DNA of 64,000 bases, taken from positions 1 to 64,000 of the forward strand of contig NZ_CAJGZQ010000015.1 of assembly GCF_904846185.1 (NCBI RefSeq), in the 5' to 3' direction. This DNA is from Psychrobacter immobilis. GTDB taxonomy: Bacteria; Pseudomonadota; Gammaproteobacteria; Pseudomonadales; Moraxellaceae. Of the stretch, positions 45,044 through 55,384 are shown in pieces. How positions within the stretch are numbered: position 1 is the stretch's first letter; every line of letters begins with the position of its first letter. The position numbers and the translations under genes were made by a program. Under the pieces are notes generated by a model that was not told the DNA's origin, made no database searches, and worked only from the letters and a program-made list of their open reading frames with translations.

Positions 45044-45926
45044 GATGTAATGAGTCTCGTAAATGTGCAACGAGCAGTTTTAACTTTTGATCCGGTTGTC
45101 TGGCCTTAGGATAAACCGCATATAGGCCAAGCTTCTTGCTGGTAAAACATTGTAAAATCTGCGTGAGTGTATTTTTCTGTATCTCCTCATAGATCAACAC
45201 TTGTGGTAAAAAAGCGATACCTAAATCGCTAAGCGCGGCTTGTTTAATTGCACTCAGATGATTGCTATGAAACCGACCATGGACAGATATTAATTGCTCT
45301 TTGCCGTCTATATATAGCGGCCATGTACTGTTAGCCGTATTATCAAACTTGTAAACTAAGCACTCATGATTCTGTAACTGTTCAGGAGTTTGAGGCGTAC
45401 CATGTTGCTTTAAATAGGCTGGAGTCGCGCATATAATCCACTGGCTATCTATAAGGCGCCTTGCAATGAGTGAAGAATCTTCAAGCACAGCGGTCCTTAG
45501 TGCCAAATCAAATCCTTCCTCTATCAAGTCAACCAATCGATTGGTAATTTGTAACTCTACTGATACTTCAGGGTGTTGTTTACAGAATTCGGCAATAGAT
45601 TCGCTAAATATAAAATTCGCAGAGACCACAGGCATAGTTATACGTATATGGCCTTTCATATCTTCGCCGTAACCCGTGACAGCATTTTCAGCTTCTTGAA
45701 AGGCGGATTTAGCAATTTTAGCTTTGTTATAAAGCGCCCTGCCTGCATCGGTTAAGCTCAACTTTCTAGTGGTTCTATAAAGCAGTTGTGTATTTAAGTT
45801 CTCTTCTAATCTCGCAATGCGCTTGCTCACTACTGAGTTCGTCAATGATAATTTTTCAGCGACTCTAGAAAATGACCCTTCTTCAACAACTTGAACGAAT
45901 AAAATCATGTCGTCAGCTTTGGTCAC
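45021..45926 (-). CDS. LysR-family transcriptional regulator, divergent from lctP
   Basis: 301 residues starting with GTG at 45926, which has GGAG seven bases upstream. N-terminal helix-turn-helix DMILFVQVVEEGSFSRVAEK and NSVVSKRIARLEENLNTQLL (1-50) followed by an effector domain (GHIRITMPVVSANFIFSESI, then GRFHSNHLSAIKQAALSDLG) as in the CrgA/YafC-like branch. Divergence from the lactate operon and a LysR-type dyad between them make it the likely regulator of lactate genes; this is inference, as many bacteria use the GntR-type LldR instead and none is seen here. Confidence 0.9.
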   Translation of the reverse strand: MTKADDMILFVQVVEEGSFSRVAEKLSLTNSVVSKRIARLEENLNTQLLYRTTRKLSLTDAGRALYNKAKIAKSAFQEAENAVTGYGEDMKGHIRITMPVVSANFIFSESIAEFCKQHPEVSVELQITNRLVDLIEEGFDLALRTAVLEDSSLIARRLIDSQWIICATPAYLKQHGTPQTPEQLQNHECLVYKFDNTANSTWPLYIDGKEQLISVHGRFHSNHLSAIKQAALSDLGIAFLPQVLIYEEIQKNTLTQILQCFTSKKLGLYAVYPKARQPDQKLKLLVAHLRDSLHQKQAYYY

Positions 45927-45988
45927 ACTTGTTCTCCAATTGCAGTAATGTGTTTCTAATTATAGCAAAAAAGGAAAATAACATTGTC

Positions 45989-46009
45989 CATTGATGCAAT
46001 ATATCAATG
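45989..46009. promoter_or_regulatory. Candidate LysR operator between the LysR gene and lctP
   Basis: CATTGAT-N7-ATCAATG is a perfect 7-bp dyad in the 294-bp divergent gap, 63 bp before the LysR start. The T-N11-A rule is met inside it (TTGATGCAATATA region). A LysR regulator would bind such a dyad to control both genes. Confidence 0.5.
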
Positions 46010-46220
46010 AATTAACAAGGCGTAGACTATTCCAGGGCGTTTTTAACATTGGGACATAAACTGTCGCAAGTCGTGCTCGGCTTTGTCTACAAGACAGCTT
46101 TAGTAAATAAGCAGTCCCTATTTGTGAATATTTAATACAACTTAGTCATCATAGATTCGTCAAAATAAAGGCTTCGATGACTTGGTTCAGGGAAGATCAC
46201 ACAATCAAAAGGATGTAATT

Positions 46221-47924
46221 TTGAATCAAACAATATATGGGCTTTTGGCATTACTGCCAATCGTTCTCTGTGGTATTTTTCTGATAGGTTTGCAATGGTC
46301 AGCTAAAAAAACAATGCCAATAATTTTAGTGGTTACCGCTGCGCTTGCCATTTTTATATGGGATATGACGCTTAACCGAGTGTCATCATCTATTATTCAG
46401 GGTTTGGTCATTACGGTTTCGGTATTGTGGATAGTCTTTGGTGCTATTTTTTTGTTGAATACATTAAAACATACTGGTGCAATCGCCGTTATCCGTGCTG
46501 GGTTTACCAATGTATCGCCAGATAGGCGTGTGCAAGCCATTATTATTGCATGGTGCTTTGGCTGCTTTCTTGAGGGTGCCTCTGGTTTTGGTACAGCTGC
46601 CGCTATTGCAGCGCCTTTGCTGGTGGCAGTAGGATTTCCGGCGCTGGGTGCAGTGTTGATGGGAATGATGATACAAAGTACACCTGTATCATTTGGTGCG
46701 GTCGGTACGCCTATTGTGATAGGGGTAAATGATGGGTTAGATAAAGCTGCCATTAGCGCTCAACTGGCACAAGAAGGAGTACAGTGGGGCGAATTTTTAC
46801 AACTGATTACCAGTCAAGTCGCCATTATTCACGGTGTCATTGGTACGTTTATGCCCCTGTTTATGGTGATGATGCTCACCCGCTTTTTTGGTGAGAATAA
46901 AAGCTGGAAAGAAGGCTTCGCTATTTGGCCGTTTGCGATTTTTGCAGGCTTGGCATTTACAATCCCTTATATGATAACCGGTGTTTTTTTAGGGCCAGAG
47001 TTTCCGTCACTGGTCGGTGGCTTGGTCAGTATTACTATTGTTGTTAATGCTGCTAAAAGAGGGTTTTTGGTGCCAAAAACCACATGGGATTTTGAACCGC
47101 AAAAAAACTGGCCGAGTGAATGGCTTGGTAAGTTAGTGGTCAGTAAAGAAGATATTACGCTGACCTTGAGTGATAAGAAGATGTCCACCCTTATGGCGTG
47201 GTTCCCTTATTTACTGGTTGCCCTTTTACTGGTGTTTTCAAGAGTATTTACAGGCTTTCAGTCTTTACTTAACAGTGTGGCAGTAGACCTAACCTCGATT
47301 TTAGGTGAGACAGATATCAGTGCCAGTTTTAGTCCTTTATACTTACCAGGTGGCTTGTTACTAATTAGTGCTTTGGTTGCCGCCGCTTTTCAAACTAGAA
47401 AGTCCGTCAGCGCATTAAACAGTGCCTTTAAAGAATCAGGCAAAACTGTACTAGGGGCAGGTTTTGTACTTATCTTTACGATTCCAATGGTTAGAATTTT
47501 TATCAATTCCGGCATAAACTTATCAGATGTGGCGAGTATGCCAGTCGCCAGTGCAGAGTTGTTTTCAGGTACTTTTGGCAATGTTTTTCCATTGATTGGT
47601 CCAACCATTGGAGCGTTAGGAGCCTTTATCGCGGGTTCTAATACCGTATCTAACATGATGTTCAGTCAATTTCAGTATGAAGCGGCGATGAGCTTAAATA
47701 TTTCACCCTCTTTAATCATAGCGGCTCAGGCTGTTGGTGCGGCAGCCGGTAATATGATTGCCATACACAATGTAGTGGCGGCATCAGCTACGGTGGGTTT
47801 ACTTGGTATGGAGGGCTCGACGCTTCGTCGTACTATTTTACCTACCCTATATTATGTGTTGTTCTGTGGCATCATCGTCATGGCCGCCATTTACATTTTT
47901 GGTTTTCAAGGGCCCTTAGCATGA
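46221..47924 (+). CDS. lctP: Lactate permease, LctP family
   Basis: 567 residues from TTG 46221, preceded by AAGGA seven bases upstream; a TTG 39 bp earlier has no such site. Twelve or more membrane helices. Segments ASGFGTAAAIAAPLLVAVGFP, QSTPVSFGAVGTPIVIG, IGALGAFIAGSNTVSNMMFS and IIAAQAVGAAAGNMIAIHNVVAASATVGLLGMEGS are hallmarks of LctP/LldP lactate-proton symporters, which also take glycolate. It is the first gene of a lactate-use operon and overlaps the start of dld by four bases. E. coli LldP has 551 residues, so length fits. Confidence 0.92.
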   Translation: MNQTIYGLLALLPIVLCGIFLIGLQWSAKKTMPIILVVTAALAIFIWDMTLNRVSSSIIQGLVITVSVLWIVFGAIFLLNTLKHTGAIAVIRAGFTNVSPDRRVQAIIIAWCFGCFLEGASGFGTAAAIAAPLLVAVGFPALGAVLMGMMIQSTPVSFGAVGTPIVIGVNDGLDKAAISAQLAQEGVQWGEFLQLITSQVAIIHGVIGTFMPLFMVMMLTRFFGENKSWKEGFAIWPFAIFAGLAFTIPYMITGVFLGPEFPSLVGGLVSITIVVNAAKRGFLVPKTTWDFEPQKNWPSEWLGKLVVSKEDITLTLSDKKMSTLMAWFPYLLVALLLVFSRVFTGFQSLLNSVAVDLTSILGETDISASFSPLYLPGGLLLISALVAAAFQTRKSVSALNSAFKESGKTVLGAGFVLIFTIPMVRIFINSGINLSDVASMPVASAELFSGTFGNVFPLIGPTIGALGAFIAGSNTVSNMMFSQFQYEAAMSLNISPSLIIAAQAVGAAAGNMIAIHNVVAASATVGLLGMEGSTLRRTILPTLYYVLFCGIIVMAAIYIFGFQGPLA

Positions 47925-49696
47925 TGAATGACACACAATCACAAGATAAGGAGCATCATATATCTTCGTCAAATCGCGATTCTCAAGGCATGCTTAGTCC
48001 TGATCAAGTACTAGACAAGCTAACACAATTACTGGGTGCTAGTAATGTACAGGCTGATCCAGAGAAAAATGAGCACTATAGAATGGGGTGGCGCTCTGGT
48101 GGTGGCAGTGCCTTAGCCGTTTTATTTCCGCAAACACTGCTGGAGATTTGGCGTAGCCTAGAAGTATGCGTTGAAGGCGACTGCATCATTATCATGCAAG
48201 CGGCTAAGACAGGTCTGACTGAAGGCTCAACACCGAGCGGTAATGACTACGATAGACCAGTTGTGGTGATTAATACGCTTGCAATGAACCAGTTGTATTT
48301 GGTGAATGACAACGAGCAAGTGATCAGCTTGCCTGGTGCGACATTGCATCAGCTACAAAGTCAGCTTAATGCTGTCAATAGAGCGCCTCATTCCGTCATC
48401 GGTTCCTCGACGTTAGGCGCGTCTATTATTGGCGGTATATCTAATAACTCTGGTGGGGCTTTGGTCAAAAGAGGGCCTGCCTATACCGAGCTTGCGTTGT
48501 TTGCCCAAATAAACGAACAAGGACAGCTGGTATTGGTTAATCATCTAGACGTAGAGCTAGGTGATACGCCAGAAGAAATACTGACTAATTTGCAAAATGG
48601 TAATTTTGATAAAAGAGAATTACCTGATAGTGGCAAGCTCGCATCTGACAAAGAGTACATCGCCAGAGTAAAAGACGTTGATGCAAGCACGCCCAGTCGC
48701 TTTAATGCGGACAAGCGCAGACTGTATGAAGCCAGTGGCTGCGCTGGCAAGCTTGCGGTGTTTGCAGTACGTCTTGACACTTATCCAATAGCGGCAAAAG
48801 AGAAAACCTTTTACATAGGCACTAACAGTGTGAGTGAGCTTGCACAGCTCAGAAGGCAGATACTATCAAGCTTCGACAATATCCCTGAAGTGGGCGAGTA
48901 TATGCATCGTGATATATTTGATGTCTCCGCTAAATACGGTAAAGACACGTTCCTAAGTATTAAGCATCTCGGCACAGATGCCTTACCTAGATTGTTTTCT
49001 ATCAAAGGCGCTATTGACGCTAAATTTCATAAGTGGTCATGGATGCCAAAGCATTTTACTGACAAAGTCATGCAGTTCATCGCTACTCTATTTCCAAAGC
49101 ATTTACCGAAGCGCATGATTGAGTATCGTGAACAATATGAGCATCACCTAATCTTAAAAATGAGTGATGAAGGGATAGCAGAGGCGCAGGATTTTCTGAA
49201 GACCTTCTTTGCTGCTTCAGACACGGGTAACTATTTTGAATGTAGCCAGGAAGAGTCAGAAAGCGCGCTTTTAAATCGTTTTGCGGCAGCCGGTGCCGCA
49301 TTACGCTATGAAATCATACATGAAAAAGAAGTTGGTGAGATATTGGCATTAGATATTGCCATACCGCGTAATGAATTAGAATGGCTTGAAACCCTACCTG
49401 AAGAAATTGAAAAACACTTAGAGATGAAGCTGTATTACGGACACTTCTTTTGCTATGTGTTTCATCAAGATTATATTTTGAAGAAGGGCAGTGATGCACA
49501 CCTTGTTAAAAAGATGATGTTAGAGCTATTGAGCGCACGCGGAGCCAAATATCCTGCTGAGCATAATGTAGGGCATCTATACGAAGCAGAGCCTGATTTG
49601 CAGAATTTCTATAAAAGCCTAGACCCAACCAATAGCTTTAATCCCGGCATCGGTAAAATGTCGAAAACCAAACGTAACTGCTCGTGCTGTGTGTAA
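47921..49696 (+). CDS. dld: D-lactate dehydrogenase, quinone-dependent
   Basis: 591 residues; E. coli Dld is 571. An FAD enzyme of the inner-membrane face that oxidises D-lactate to pyruvate and passes electrons to quinone. The FAD-binding part has GGGSALAVLFPQTL, AAKTGLTEGSTPSGNDYDRPVV (residues ~93-114) and SVIGSSTLGASIIGGISNNSGGALVKRGPAYTE; the later part, with WMPKHFTDKVMQFIATLFPKHLP and KYPAEHNVGHLYEAEP, matches the Dld membrane-binding domain. Start ATG 47921 overlaps the lctP stop (ATGA), so translation is likely coupled. The C terminus ends CSCCV, a small Cys-rich tail. Confidence 0.92.
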   Translation: MMNDTQSQDKEHHISSSNRDSQGMLSPDQVLDKLTQLLGASNVQADPEKNEHYRMGWRSGGGSALAVLFPQTLLEIWRSLEVCVEGDCIIIMQAAKTGLTEGSTPSGNDYDRPVVVINTLAMNQLYLVNDNEQVISLPGATLHQLQSQLNAVNRAPHSVIGSSTLGASIIGGISNNSGGALVKRGPAYTELALFAQINEQGQLVLVNHLDVELGDTPEEILTNLQNGNFDKRELPDSGKLASDKEYIARVKDVDASTPSRFNADKRRLYEASGCAGKLAVFAVRLDTYPIAAKEKTFYIGTNSVSELAQLRRQILSSFDNIPEVGEYMHRDIFDVSAKYGKDTFLSIKHLGTDALPRLFSIKGAIDAKFHKWSWMPKHFTDKVMQFIATLFPKHLPKRMIEYREQYEHHLILKMSDEGIAEAQDFLKTFFAASDTGNYFECSQEESESALLNRFAAAGAALRYEIIHEKEVGEILALDIAIPRNELEWLETLPEEIEKHLEMKLYYGHFFCYVFHQDYILKKGSDAHLVKKMMLELLSARGAKYPAEHNVGHLYEAEPDLQNFYKSLDPTNSFNPGIGKMSKTKRNCSCCV

Positions 49697-49823
49697 TAGT
49701 GAGTGTGGGTTGAGCTTGCCGCTTCAAAAATAAGCCAATTGCATCCATCGTTTAGCACTAATCAATAAATAATTAGAGATTCAAAAATATTACATAGATA
49801 TTTAACAGAATAAGGGCAAGCGT

Positions 49824-50966
49824 ATGATTATTTCATCTCCAAACGACTACAGGGCTGCTGCCAAGCGCCGACTGCCACCATTTCTATTTCATTATATAGA
49901 TGGCGGTGCTTATGAGGAATATACCTTAAAACATAATGTTGAAGATTTATCGAAAATTGCCCTTAGACAACGTGTACTAAATGATATGTCACTGCTTAGT
50001 CTCGAGACGCAGTTATTTAATGAAACTCTGTCTATGCCTGTCGCGTTGTCACCCGTGGGTCTGACAGGTATGTATGCCCGCCGCGGAGAAGTGCAGGCCG
50101 CTATGGCAGCCGATCAAAAAGGCATTCCGTTTACCATGTCGACAGTTTCGGTTTGTCCGATTGAAGAAGTAGCGCCTAAAATTAACCGTCCGATGTGGTT
50201 TCAGCTTTATGTATTAAAGGACCGAGGTTTTATGAAAAATGCCTTGGAGCGTGCCAAAGCGGCGGGGTGTTCGACCTTGGTTTTTACGGTAGATATGCCA
50301 GTACCAGGGGCACGCTACCGAGATATGCACTCTGGTATGAGCGGTAAAAATGCTGCTATGCGCCGTTACTTACAGTCTATGACGCATCCGCAATGGGCAT
50401 GGGATGTAGGGCTAAATGGCCGTCCGCACGATCTGGGCAATATCTCTACTTATTTAGGTAAGCCAACAGGATTGGAAGACTATATAGGCTGGCTAGGTAA
50501 TAACTTTGACCCCTCTATTTCTTGGAAAGATTTAGATTGGATTCGCGAGTACTGGGATGGGCCTATGGTCATCAAAGGTATTTTGGACCCAGAAGATGCC
50601 AAAGATGCGGTGCGTTTTGGAGCCGACGGCATAGTCGTATCGAATCATGGTGGGCGACAGCTGGACGGTGTTTTATCCAGTGCACGTGCTCTGCCTCCTA
50701 TTGCCGATGCAGTTAAAGGAGAGATTAAAATTTTAGCCGACTCTGGTATACGTAATGGCTTAGATATTGTGCGTATGTTGGCTTTGGGCGCTGATATTTG
50801 CATGCTAGGGCGCGCTTTTATTTATGCTTTAGCAGCGGATGGCGGTGCAGGGGTAAGCAATTTGTTAGAACTGCTAGATAAAGAAATACGCGTCGCAATG
50901 ACCTTGACTGGTGCCAAAACGATTGCTGATATTAATTCTGACTGTTTAGTAAAGCTGGAGAATTAA
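49824..50966 (+). CDS. lldD: L-lactate dehydrogenase, FMN/cytochrome type
   Basis: 380 residues, E. coli LldD is 396. It oxidises L-lactate to pyruvate with FMN and reduces quinone. [19 protein letters not shown] opens; [19 protein letters not shown] and [18 protein letters not shown] follow; [21 protein letters not shown] (~271) holds the catalytic His-Gly-Gly-Arg motif, and [22 protein letters not shown] the FMN phosphate site. It is the third gene of lctP-dld-lldD, with 127 bp after dld and AAGGGC before ATG. Both lactate isomers can thus be used with one permease. Confidence 0.94.
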   Translation: MIISSPNDYRAAAKRRLPPFLFHYIDGGAYEEYTLKHNVEDLSKIALRQRVLNDMSLLSLETQLFNETLSMPVALSPVGLTGMYARRGEVQAAMAADQKGIPFTMSTVSVCPIEEVAPKINRPMWFQLYVLKDRGFMKNALERAKAAGCSTLVFTVDMPVPGARYRDMHSGMSGKNAAMRRYLQSMTHPQWAWDVGLNGRPHDLGNISTYLGKPTGLEDYIGWLGNNFDPSISWKDLDWIREYWDGPMVIKGILDPEDAKDAVRFGADGIVVSNHGGRQLDGVLSSARALPPIADAVKGEIKILADSGIRNGLDIVRMLALGADICMLGRAFIYALAADGGAGVSNLLELLDKEIRVAMTLTGAKTIADINSDCLVKLEN

Positions 50967-51236
50967 ACTTGAAGCCGTTAGTTTAGCCATCAATCGTAAT
51001 AATGAAACTCATAATATTGTTGGCTGACTAGGGATAGACAGATATACCATTACAGGAATGGCTGACCCAGTATCACCAAAAAATAAATGATTAATACATA
51101 AAGCTGACAACGTCTTGGCTGATGAGAAGCGAGAGCTTCGAGATCCACATAAACAGGTTAAATGGCTTACACCATAGAAAACCTACATTTAAGACCGCAC
51201 GACTATATTTGAATGAATTTGATCAGGAGATCAAGG

Positions 51237-54011
51237 ATGACTATTGATAACGACGTACTACGTGAACGCATCAGCTTATTAGGCTCATTTCTAGGAGAGG
51301 CGATTTCTCGGCAAACGGGCGAACAAACACTCAACACGATTGAAACCCTACGCCAAGGTTTTATCCAGCAACGCCGGGCGCCTAACGCAGCGAACCAGCA
51401 ACAACTCATCGACTTTATTGCCTCGTTAGACAACCAAACCTTAAAAAATGTCATCCGCAGCTTTTCTATCTATTTCTTCTTAGCCAATCTCAGTGAAGAA
51501 AATTACTTACGAGAACAACGTCAAGCCTTGCGTATGCAATCGGAACATAGCTGGGAAGGCTCGTTTCGGCGTACGCTGCTTGAATGTCGTGAGCGCAATA
51601 TTGAACCCGCCCAAATGCAAGAGCTGATTGAGCAACTAAAATTTATCCCAGTATTCACCGCCCATCCGACTGAAGCGCGTCGCCGTACGACGATGAATCT
51701 ATTGCAGAGTTTATTCAAGCATAGCGATGCTTTGAATAATCTTCCTGAAAACAGTTTCGCCTATGAGCAAGCGAAAGAACAAACGGCGCAAACCATTGAT
51801 TTATTATGCTCATCTGATGAAGTACGGACGCGTAAACCTTTAGTCTATGACGAGATCAATAATGGTTTACACTATTTCAATGCCAGTTTATTCAACGCCA
51901 TTCCCAAGGTTTATCGCAATATTAAAGACGCCATTGTTGATATCTATCCAGAGTTAACAGATTATCCATTACCTGCGTTCATGAGCTTTGGCTCTTGGAT
52001 CGGTGGCGACAGAGATGGCAATCCCTTTGTCACTCATGACACCACAGAAATGGCAGTGCTGATGCATGCCGATGCCGTTTTGCGCCATTACCAAGTATTA
52101 ATCAAAAAATTGCGTCGTGAACTGATTCACAGCGATACAATTGTCGCTATCGAACCTGACGTGTATACAAAAATTGAAAGTTATCGTGAGCTCGACAGAC
52201 GAGTCTTTGATTACAATACTGACGATTACAACAATGAGCCGTACCGAAGACTGTTATCGATTATTCTTGCCAAAATAAAATCGACTAATAGCCATATTCA
52301 AAGCAAAGGTAGTGATAGCGAGGCTGAAAAAGATGCTTACGCCAACCCGCAAGAGTTGTTAGAAGATTTACGCATCATTCGAAAAAGTGTCAATACTCAT
52401 GACAAGGCTCATGGCGAAGGGCTATTACTCGATACGATTCGTCTGGTCAAAACCTGCGGCTTTCATCTAGCAGCGCTCGATATTCGCCAAGAATCGTCTT
52501 ATCATAGCGAAGTGATCGCCGATATTTTCGCCAATGCCTCGAACTTACCAGACTATCAAACGCTGGGTGAAACCGAGCGCCAAGAGTGGTTGACGCGTTT
52601 ACTTGCAAAGCCTGGTACACCGCTCATCTATACCGATAATTTAACGGATAAAACCCGTGAACAATTAGCCTTGATGAACTCAGTGGCCACATTACGTAAG
52701 CTGGTCGGGCAAGATACTTTCGGCAGTTATGTGATTTCGATGACCAACAATGCCAGTCAATTATTAGAAGTCTTACTACTGATGCGTTTTGCAGGCTTGT
52801 GCAGGGTTGATGGTGCAGGTCAGCTGTCTGCTGACTTACCCGTCGCACCCTTGTTTGAAACCATCGAAGATCTTAAAAATATCGATAAGATCTTACCTGC
52901 CGTGTTGGACAATCCGCTATACCGAAGGTTGCTACAACACTCAGATAATACTCAAGAAATCATGCTAGGTTATTCAGATTCATCAAAAGATGGCGGTATT
53001 ATTACGTCTGCATGGCAGCTTTATAGCGCGCAGCAAACCATCAATCGTATCGCTGCTGAATATGGCATCAAAACACGCCTGTTTCATGGGCGCGGTGGCT
53101 CTGTCAGTCGTGGCGGTGGCTCAACGCATAATGCAATTGCCGCTCAGCCCGCAGGGACACTGCATGGAGAAATTAAAGTCACCGAGCAGGGCGAAGTCCT
53201 TTATGCCAAATATGCCAACACCGATACTGCTGTATTTGAGCTTACCATGGGCATCACTGGTACGCTTAAAGCGTGCTCAACAAGATTTGTGGTGCAACCG
53301 CCTGAACTACCAAATTATGAAGCACTCTTTGCGCGTCTAGCCGATGCGGGTGAACAAAGTTATCGTACGCTTACTGACCATACCGAAGGGTTTTATCAGT
53401 TCTATTCACAAGTGACGCCAGTGCAGGAAATCTCTTTATTAAATATCGGCTCACGCCCAGCGCACCGCAACAAAGGTCTGCCAAGTAAGACAACCTTGCG
53501 GGCGATTCCTTGGGTATTTGGTTGGTCTTTAGCGCGCTTTACCCTACCAGCTTGGTATGGCGTAGGTAGTGCTCTTCATAGCGTTAAACAAGACGAAGCT
53601 TTAATGAGGGAGATGAACAGTTGCTGGCCATTTTTTAACGTATTTATTAGCAATATTGAAATGGCGTTTACCAAATCTGAGATGAGCATTGCTCAGGCTT
53701 ATAGCCAGTTATGTGAAGATGAGGGATTACGTGAAAAGATTATGCAAGCGGTAATCGATGAGCATCATCTAACCTTCTCAGGTTTGAACTCTTTGCTTAA
53801 CCAAACATCGTTATTGGCGCATCAGCAAAACCTTGCCGCATCACTGCAATGGCGAAATGCTTATTTAGATCCGATTAATTACATCCAAATCGAGTTGCTA
53901 AAACGTGCCAGACAAAAAGACGCTACAGATAATGACGATGATCTTGCTGTTGAAGATCCATTAATCCGTAGTATCAATGCTTTGGCAGCGGGTCTACGCA
54001 ATACGGGTTAA
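51237..54011 (+). CDS. ppc: Phosphoenolpyruvate carboxylase
   Basis: 924 residues from ATG 51237, chosen for AGGAGA at 51224-51229; an ATG 24 bp earlier has no ribosome site. It carboxylates PEP with bicarbonate to oxaloacetate, replenishing the TCA and methylcitrate cycles. Catalytic segments are FTAHPTEARRRTTMNLL (~140-156), GSWIGGDRDGNPFVT (~249-263), LGYSDSSKDGGIITSAW, and HGRGGSVSRGGGSTHNAIA (~617-635); the C terminus ends RNTG, the conserved tail. Length and motifs are those of active bacterial enzymes. It lies after lldD on the same strand but 270 bp away, so likely has its own promoter. Confidence 0.96.
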   Translation: MTIDNDVLRERISLLGSFLGEAISRQTGEQTLNTIETLRQGFIQQRRAPNAANQQQLIDFIASLDNQTLKNVIRSFSIYFFLANLSEENYLREQRQALRMQSEHSWEGSFRRTLLECRERNIEPAQMQELIEQLKFIPVFTAHPTEARRRTTMNLLQSLFKHSDALNNLPENSFAYEQAKEQTAQTIDLLCSSDEVRTRKPLVYDEINNGLHYFNASLFNAIPKVYRNIKDAIVDIYPELTDYPLPAFMSFGSWIGGDRDGNPFVTHDTTEMAVLMHADAVLRHYQVLIKKLRRELIHSDTIVAIEPDVYTKIESYRELDRRVFDYNTDDYNNEPYRRLLSIILAKIKSTNSHIQSKGSDSEAEKDAYANPQELLEDLRIIRKSVNTHDKAHGEGLLLDTIRLVKTCGFHLAALDIRQESSYHSEVIADIFANASNLPDYQTLGETERQEWLTRLLAKPGTPLIYTDNLTDKTREQLALMNSVATLRKLVGQDTFGSYVISMTNNASQLLEVLLLMRFAGLCRVDGAGQLSADLPVAPLFETIEDLKNIDKILPAVLDNPLYRRLLQHSDNTQEIMLGYSDSSKDGGIITSAWQLYSAQQTINRIAAEYGIKTRLFHGRGGSVSRGGGSTHNAIAAQPAGTLHGEIKVTEQGEVLYAKYANTDTAVFELTMGITGTLKACSTRFVVQPPELPNYEALFARLADAGEQSYRTLTDHTEGFYQFYSQVTPVQEISLLNIGSRPAHRNKGLPSKTTLRAIPWVFGWSLARFTLPAWYGVGSALHSVKQDEALMREMNSCWPFFNVFISNIEMAFTKSEMSIAQAYSQLCEDEGLREKIMQAVIDEHHLTFSGLNSLLNQTSLLAHQQNLAASLQWRNAYLDPINYIQIELLKRARQKDATDNDDDLAVEDPLIRSINALAAGLRNTG

Positions 54012-54332
54012 TTAATAGAGAATTACGTTCAGATATCTAACTTATGACCTAAATACATTGACTTCCTTTAATTAAATTAAGAAGGTTGAAAAGGTGTAAG
54101 GGTCAACTAATTTAGATGTGGGTGGGTTTCTATCGTCAGGCTCCCTAACTAAAATCTCCCGAATTTTTTTATACGGATTTGACGGTAGGGGTCAGTCAGC
54201 TACCAGCTATCGAGACGACCCGTATGTAACTTGGTGAAACAGATGCTTGATTATGCCACTACAGTCTATTAATTAGGCAGCAATTGAGACAAGATGTTAG
54301 AAAAAAATATTGCCTCTCAAAAAGCTCGATTA
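54012..54332. other. Intergenic region between ppc and the dipeptidase gene
   Basis: 321 bp between convergent genes. No ORF or RNA gene is evident; a weak A/T-rich imperfect hairpin near 54060-54090 has no good T run. No clear terminator was found for either gene. Confidence 0.4.
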
Positions 54333-55382
54333 TCACTGCCATATCCTATCCAGCACAGTGAACCAATTCTTTGACGTAATCTTTTCAATGAGTGGATCGG
54401 AGAAATGTCGTTGTTGCATGTGCTCAATCAGCATAGAGATTTGACTGATATCAGATAACTCATCTGGCAATAGACAACCATCAAAATCAGAGCCAAAACC
54501 GACGTGATCTTCGCCTAAATGGTCAACTAGATAATCAAGATGATCGACAATCACATCAACTGAAGTTTGCGTGTTGCGTTGACCGTCAGCACGAAGAAAT
54601 GCAACATCAAAGTTCACCCCAACCATACCACCGCTTTGTTTAATGGCAGCCAGTTGCTGGTCAGTCAAATTCCTTGCTTGCTGACATAACGCGTGTGCAT
54701 TAGAGTGTGTCGCGACAATGGGCTGATCAATAATCTCTAACGTATCCCAAAAAGCACGCTCATTCATATGCGACACATCGATTAGCATATGTTTTTCACG
54801 ACACTTTAGAATGAGGTCTTTACCTTGATCCGTGAGACCAGATCCTGTATCGGGAGAATGAGGAAAGGAGGCATTTAAGCCATCACCAAAGAGGCTTTTT
54901 CTATTCCAGAGTGGCCCTATACTTCTAAGACCTGCATCATAAAACACATCCAGCAGTTCAGGCTGTATAGCCAAAAACTCAGCACCTTCCAAATGCAAAA
55001 CGATGGCCAGTTGCTTATTCTGCTGACAAGCTTGGATTTGTTCTAATGAAGTACAAATCTGGATTTGACCATCAGATCTTGCCTGTAATTGCTGTGCAAG
55101 TGCTAATTGCGCACAGCAGATATCGACGATTTCTTGCGGAGTGAAGTCTGAATGTGATGGATTGGCTAACTTGTCAGGATGGTTGTTTTTCACATAAGCG
55201 TAGGGCGGCAGGAAAATAGAAAATAATCCGCCCATCCATCCCGCTTTCTGACAACGTTGTAAATCCAAATGTCCCGGTAACGTGCCATAAATGAAATCGT
55301 GCACAGGATCGACAGCTGAACTCAGCCACAGGCGAGTTAACAGATCATTATGTCCATCAAATATTACAGGTTGAGCGTTCAT
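54333..55382 (-). CDS. M19-family dipeptidase of the pqq cluster
   Basis: 349 residues from ATG 55382; a TTG two codons earlier overlaps the pqqE stop. Zn-dependent membrane-type dipeptidases (renal dipeptidase family) hydrolyse dipeptides. Metal ligands are visible in IFDGHNDLLTRLW (His-x-Asp), LHLEGAEFLAI (Glu), VATHSNAHALC (His), DVSHMNE and GFGSDFDGCLLPDEL (Asp). The Acinetobacter calcoaceticus pqq operon carries a gene of this kind (ORF R) after pqqE. It is probably co-translated with pqqE here. No signal peptide is seen, so it may act in the cytosol on PqqA-derived peptides; that is inference. Confidence 0.88.
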   Translation of the reverse strand: MNAQPVIFDGHNDLLTRLWLSSAVDPVHDFIYGTLPGHLDLQRCQKAGWMGGLFSIFLPPYAYVKNNHPDKLANPSHSDFTPQEIVDICCAQLALAQQLQARSDGQIQICTSLEQIQACQQNKQLAIVLHLEGAEFLAIQPELLDVFYDAGLRSIGPLWNRKSLFGDGLNASFPHSPDTGSGLTDQGKDLILKCREKHMLIDVSHMNERAFWDTLEIIDQPIVATHSNAHALCQQARNLTDQQLAAIKQSGGMVGVNFDVAFLRADGQRNTQTSVDVIVDHLDYLVDHLGEDHVGFGSDFDGCLLPDELSDISQISMLIEHMQQRHFSDPLIEKITSKNWFTVLDRIWQ

Positions 55383-55384
55383 AT

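Noticed and set aside
46021..46090. Possible third MITE copy (CAGGGCGTTTTTAAC resembles an element end)
   Set aside because: Only about ten bases match one end; no body or second end could be aligned.
46397..46753. 118-codon open frame on the minus strand
   Set aside because: Antisense to conserved lctP membrane segments; no start signal.
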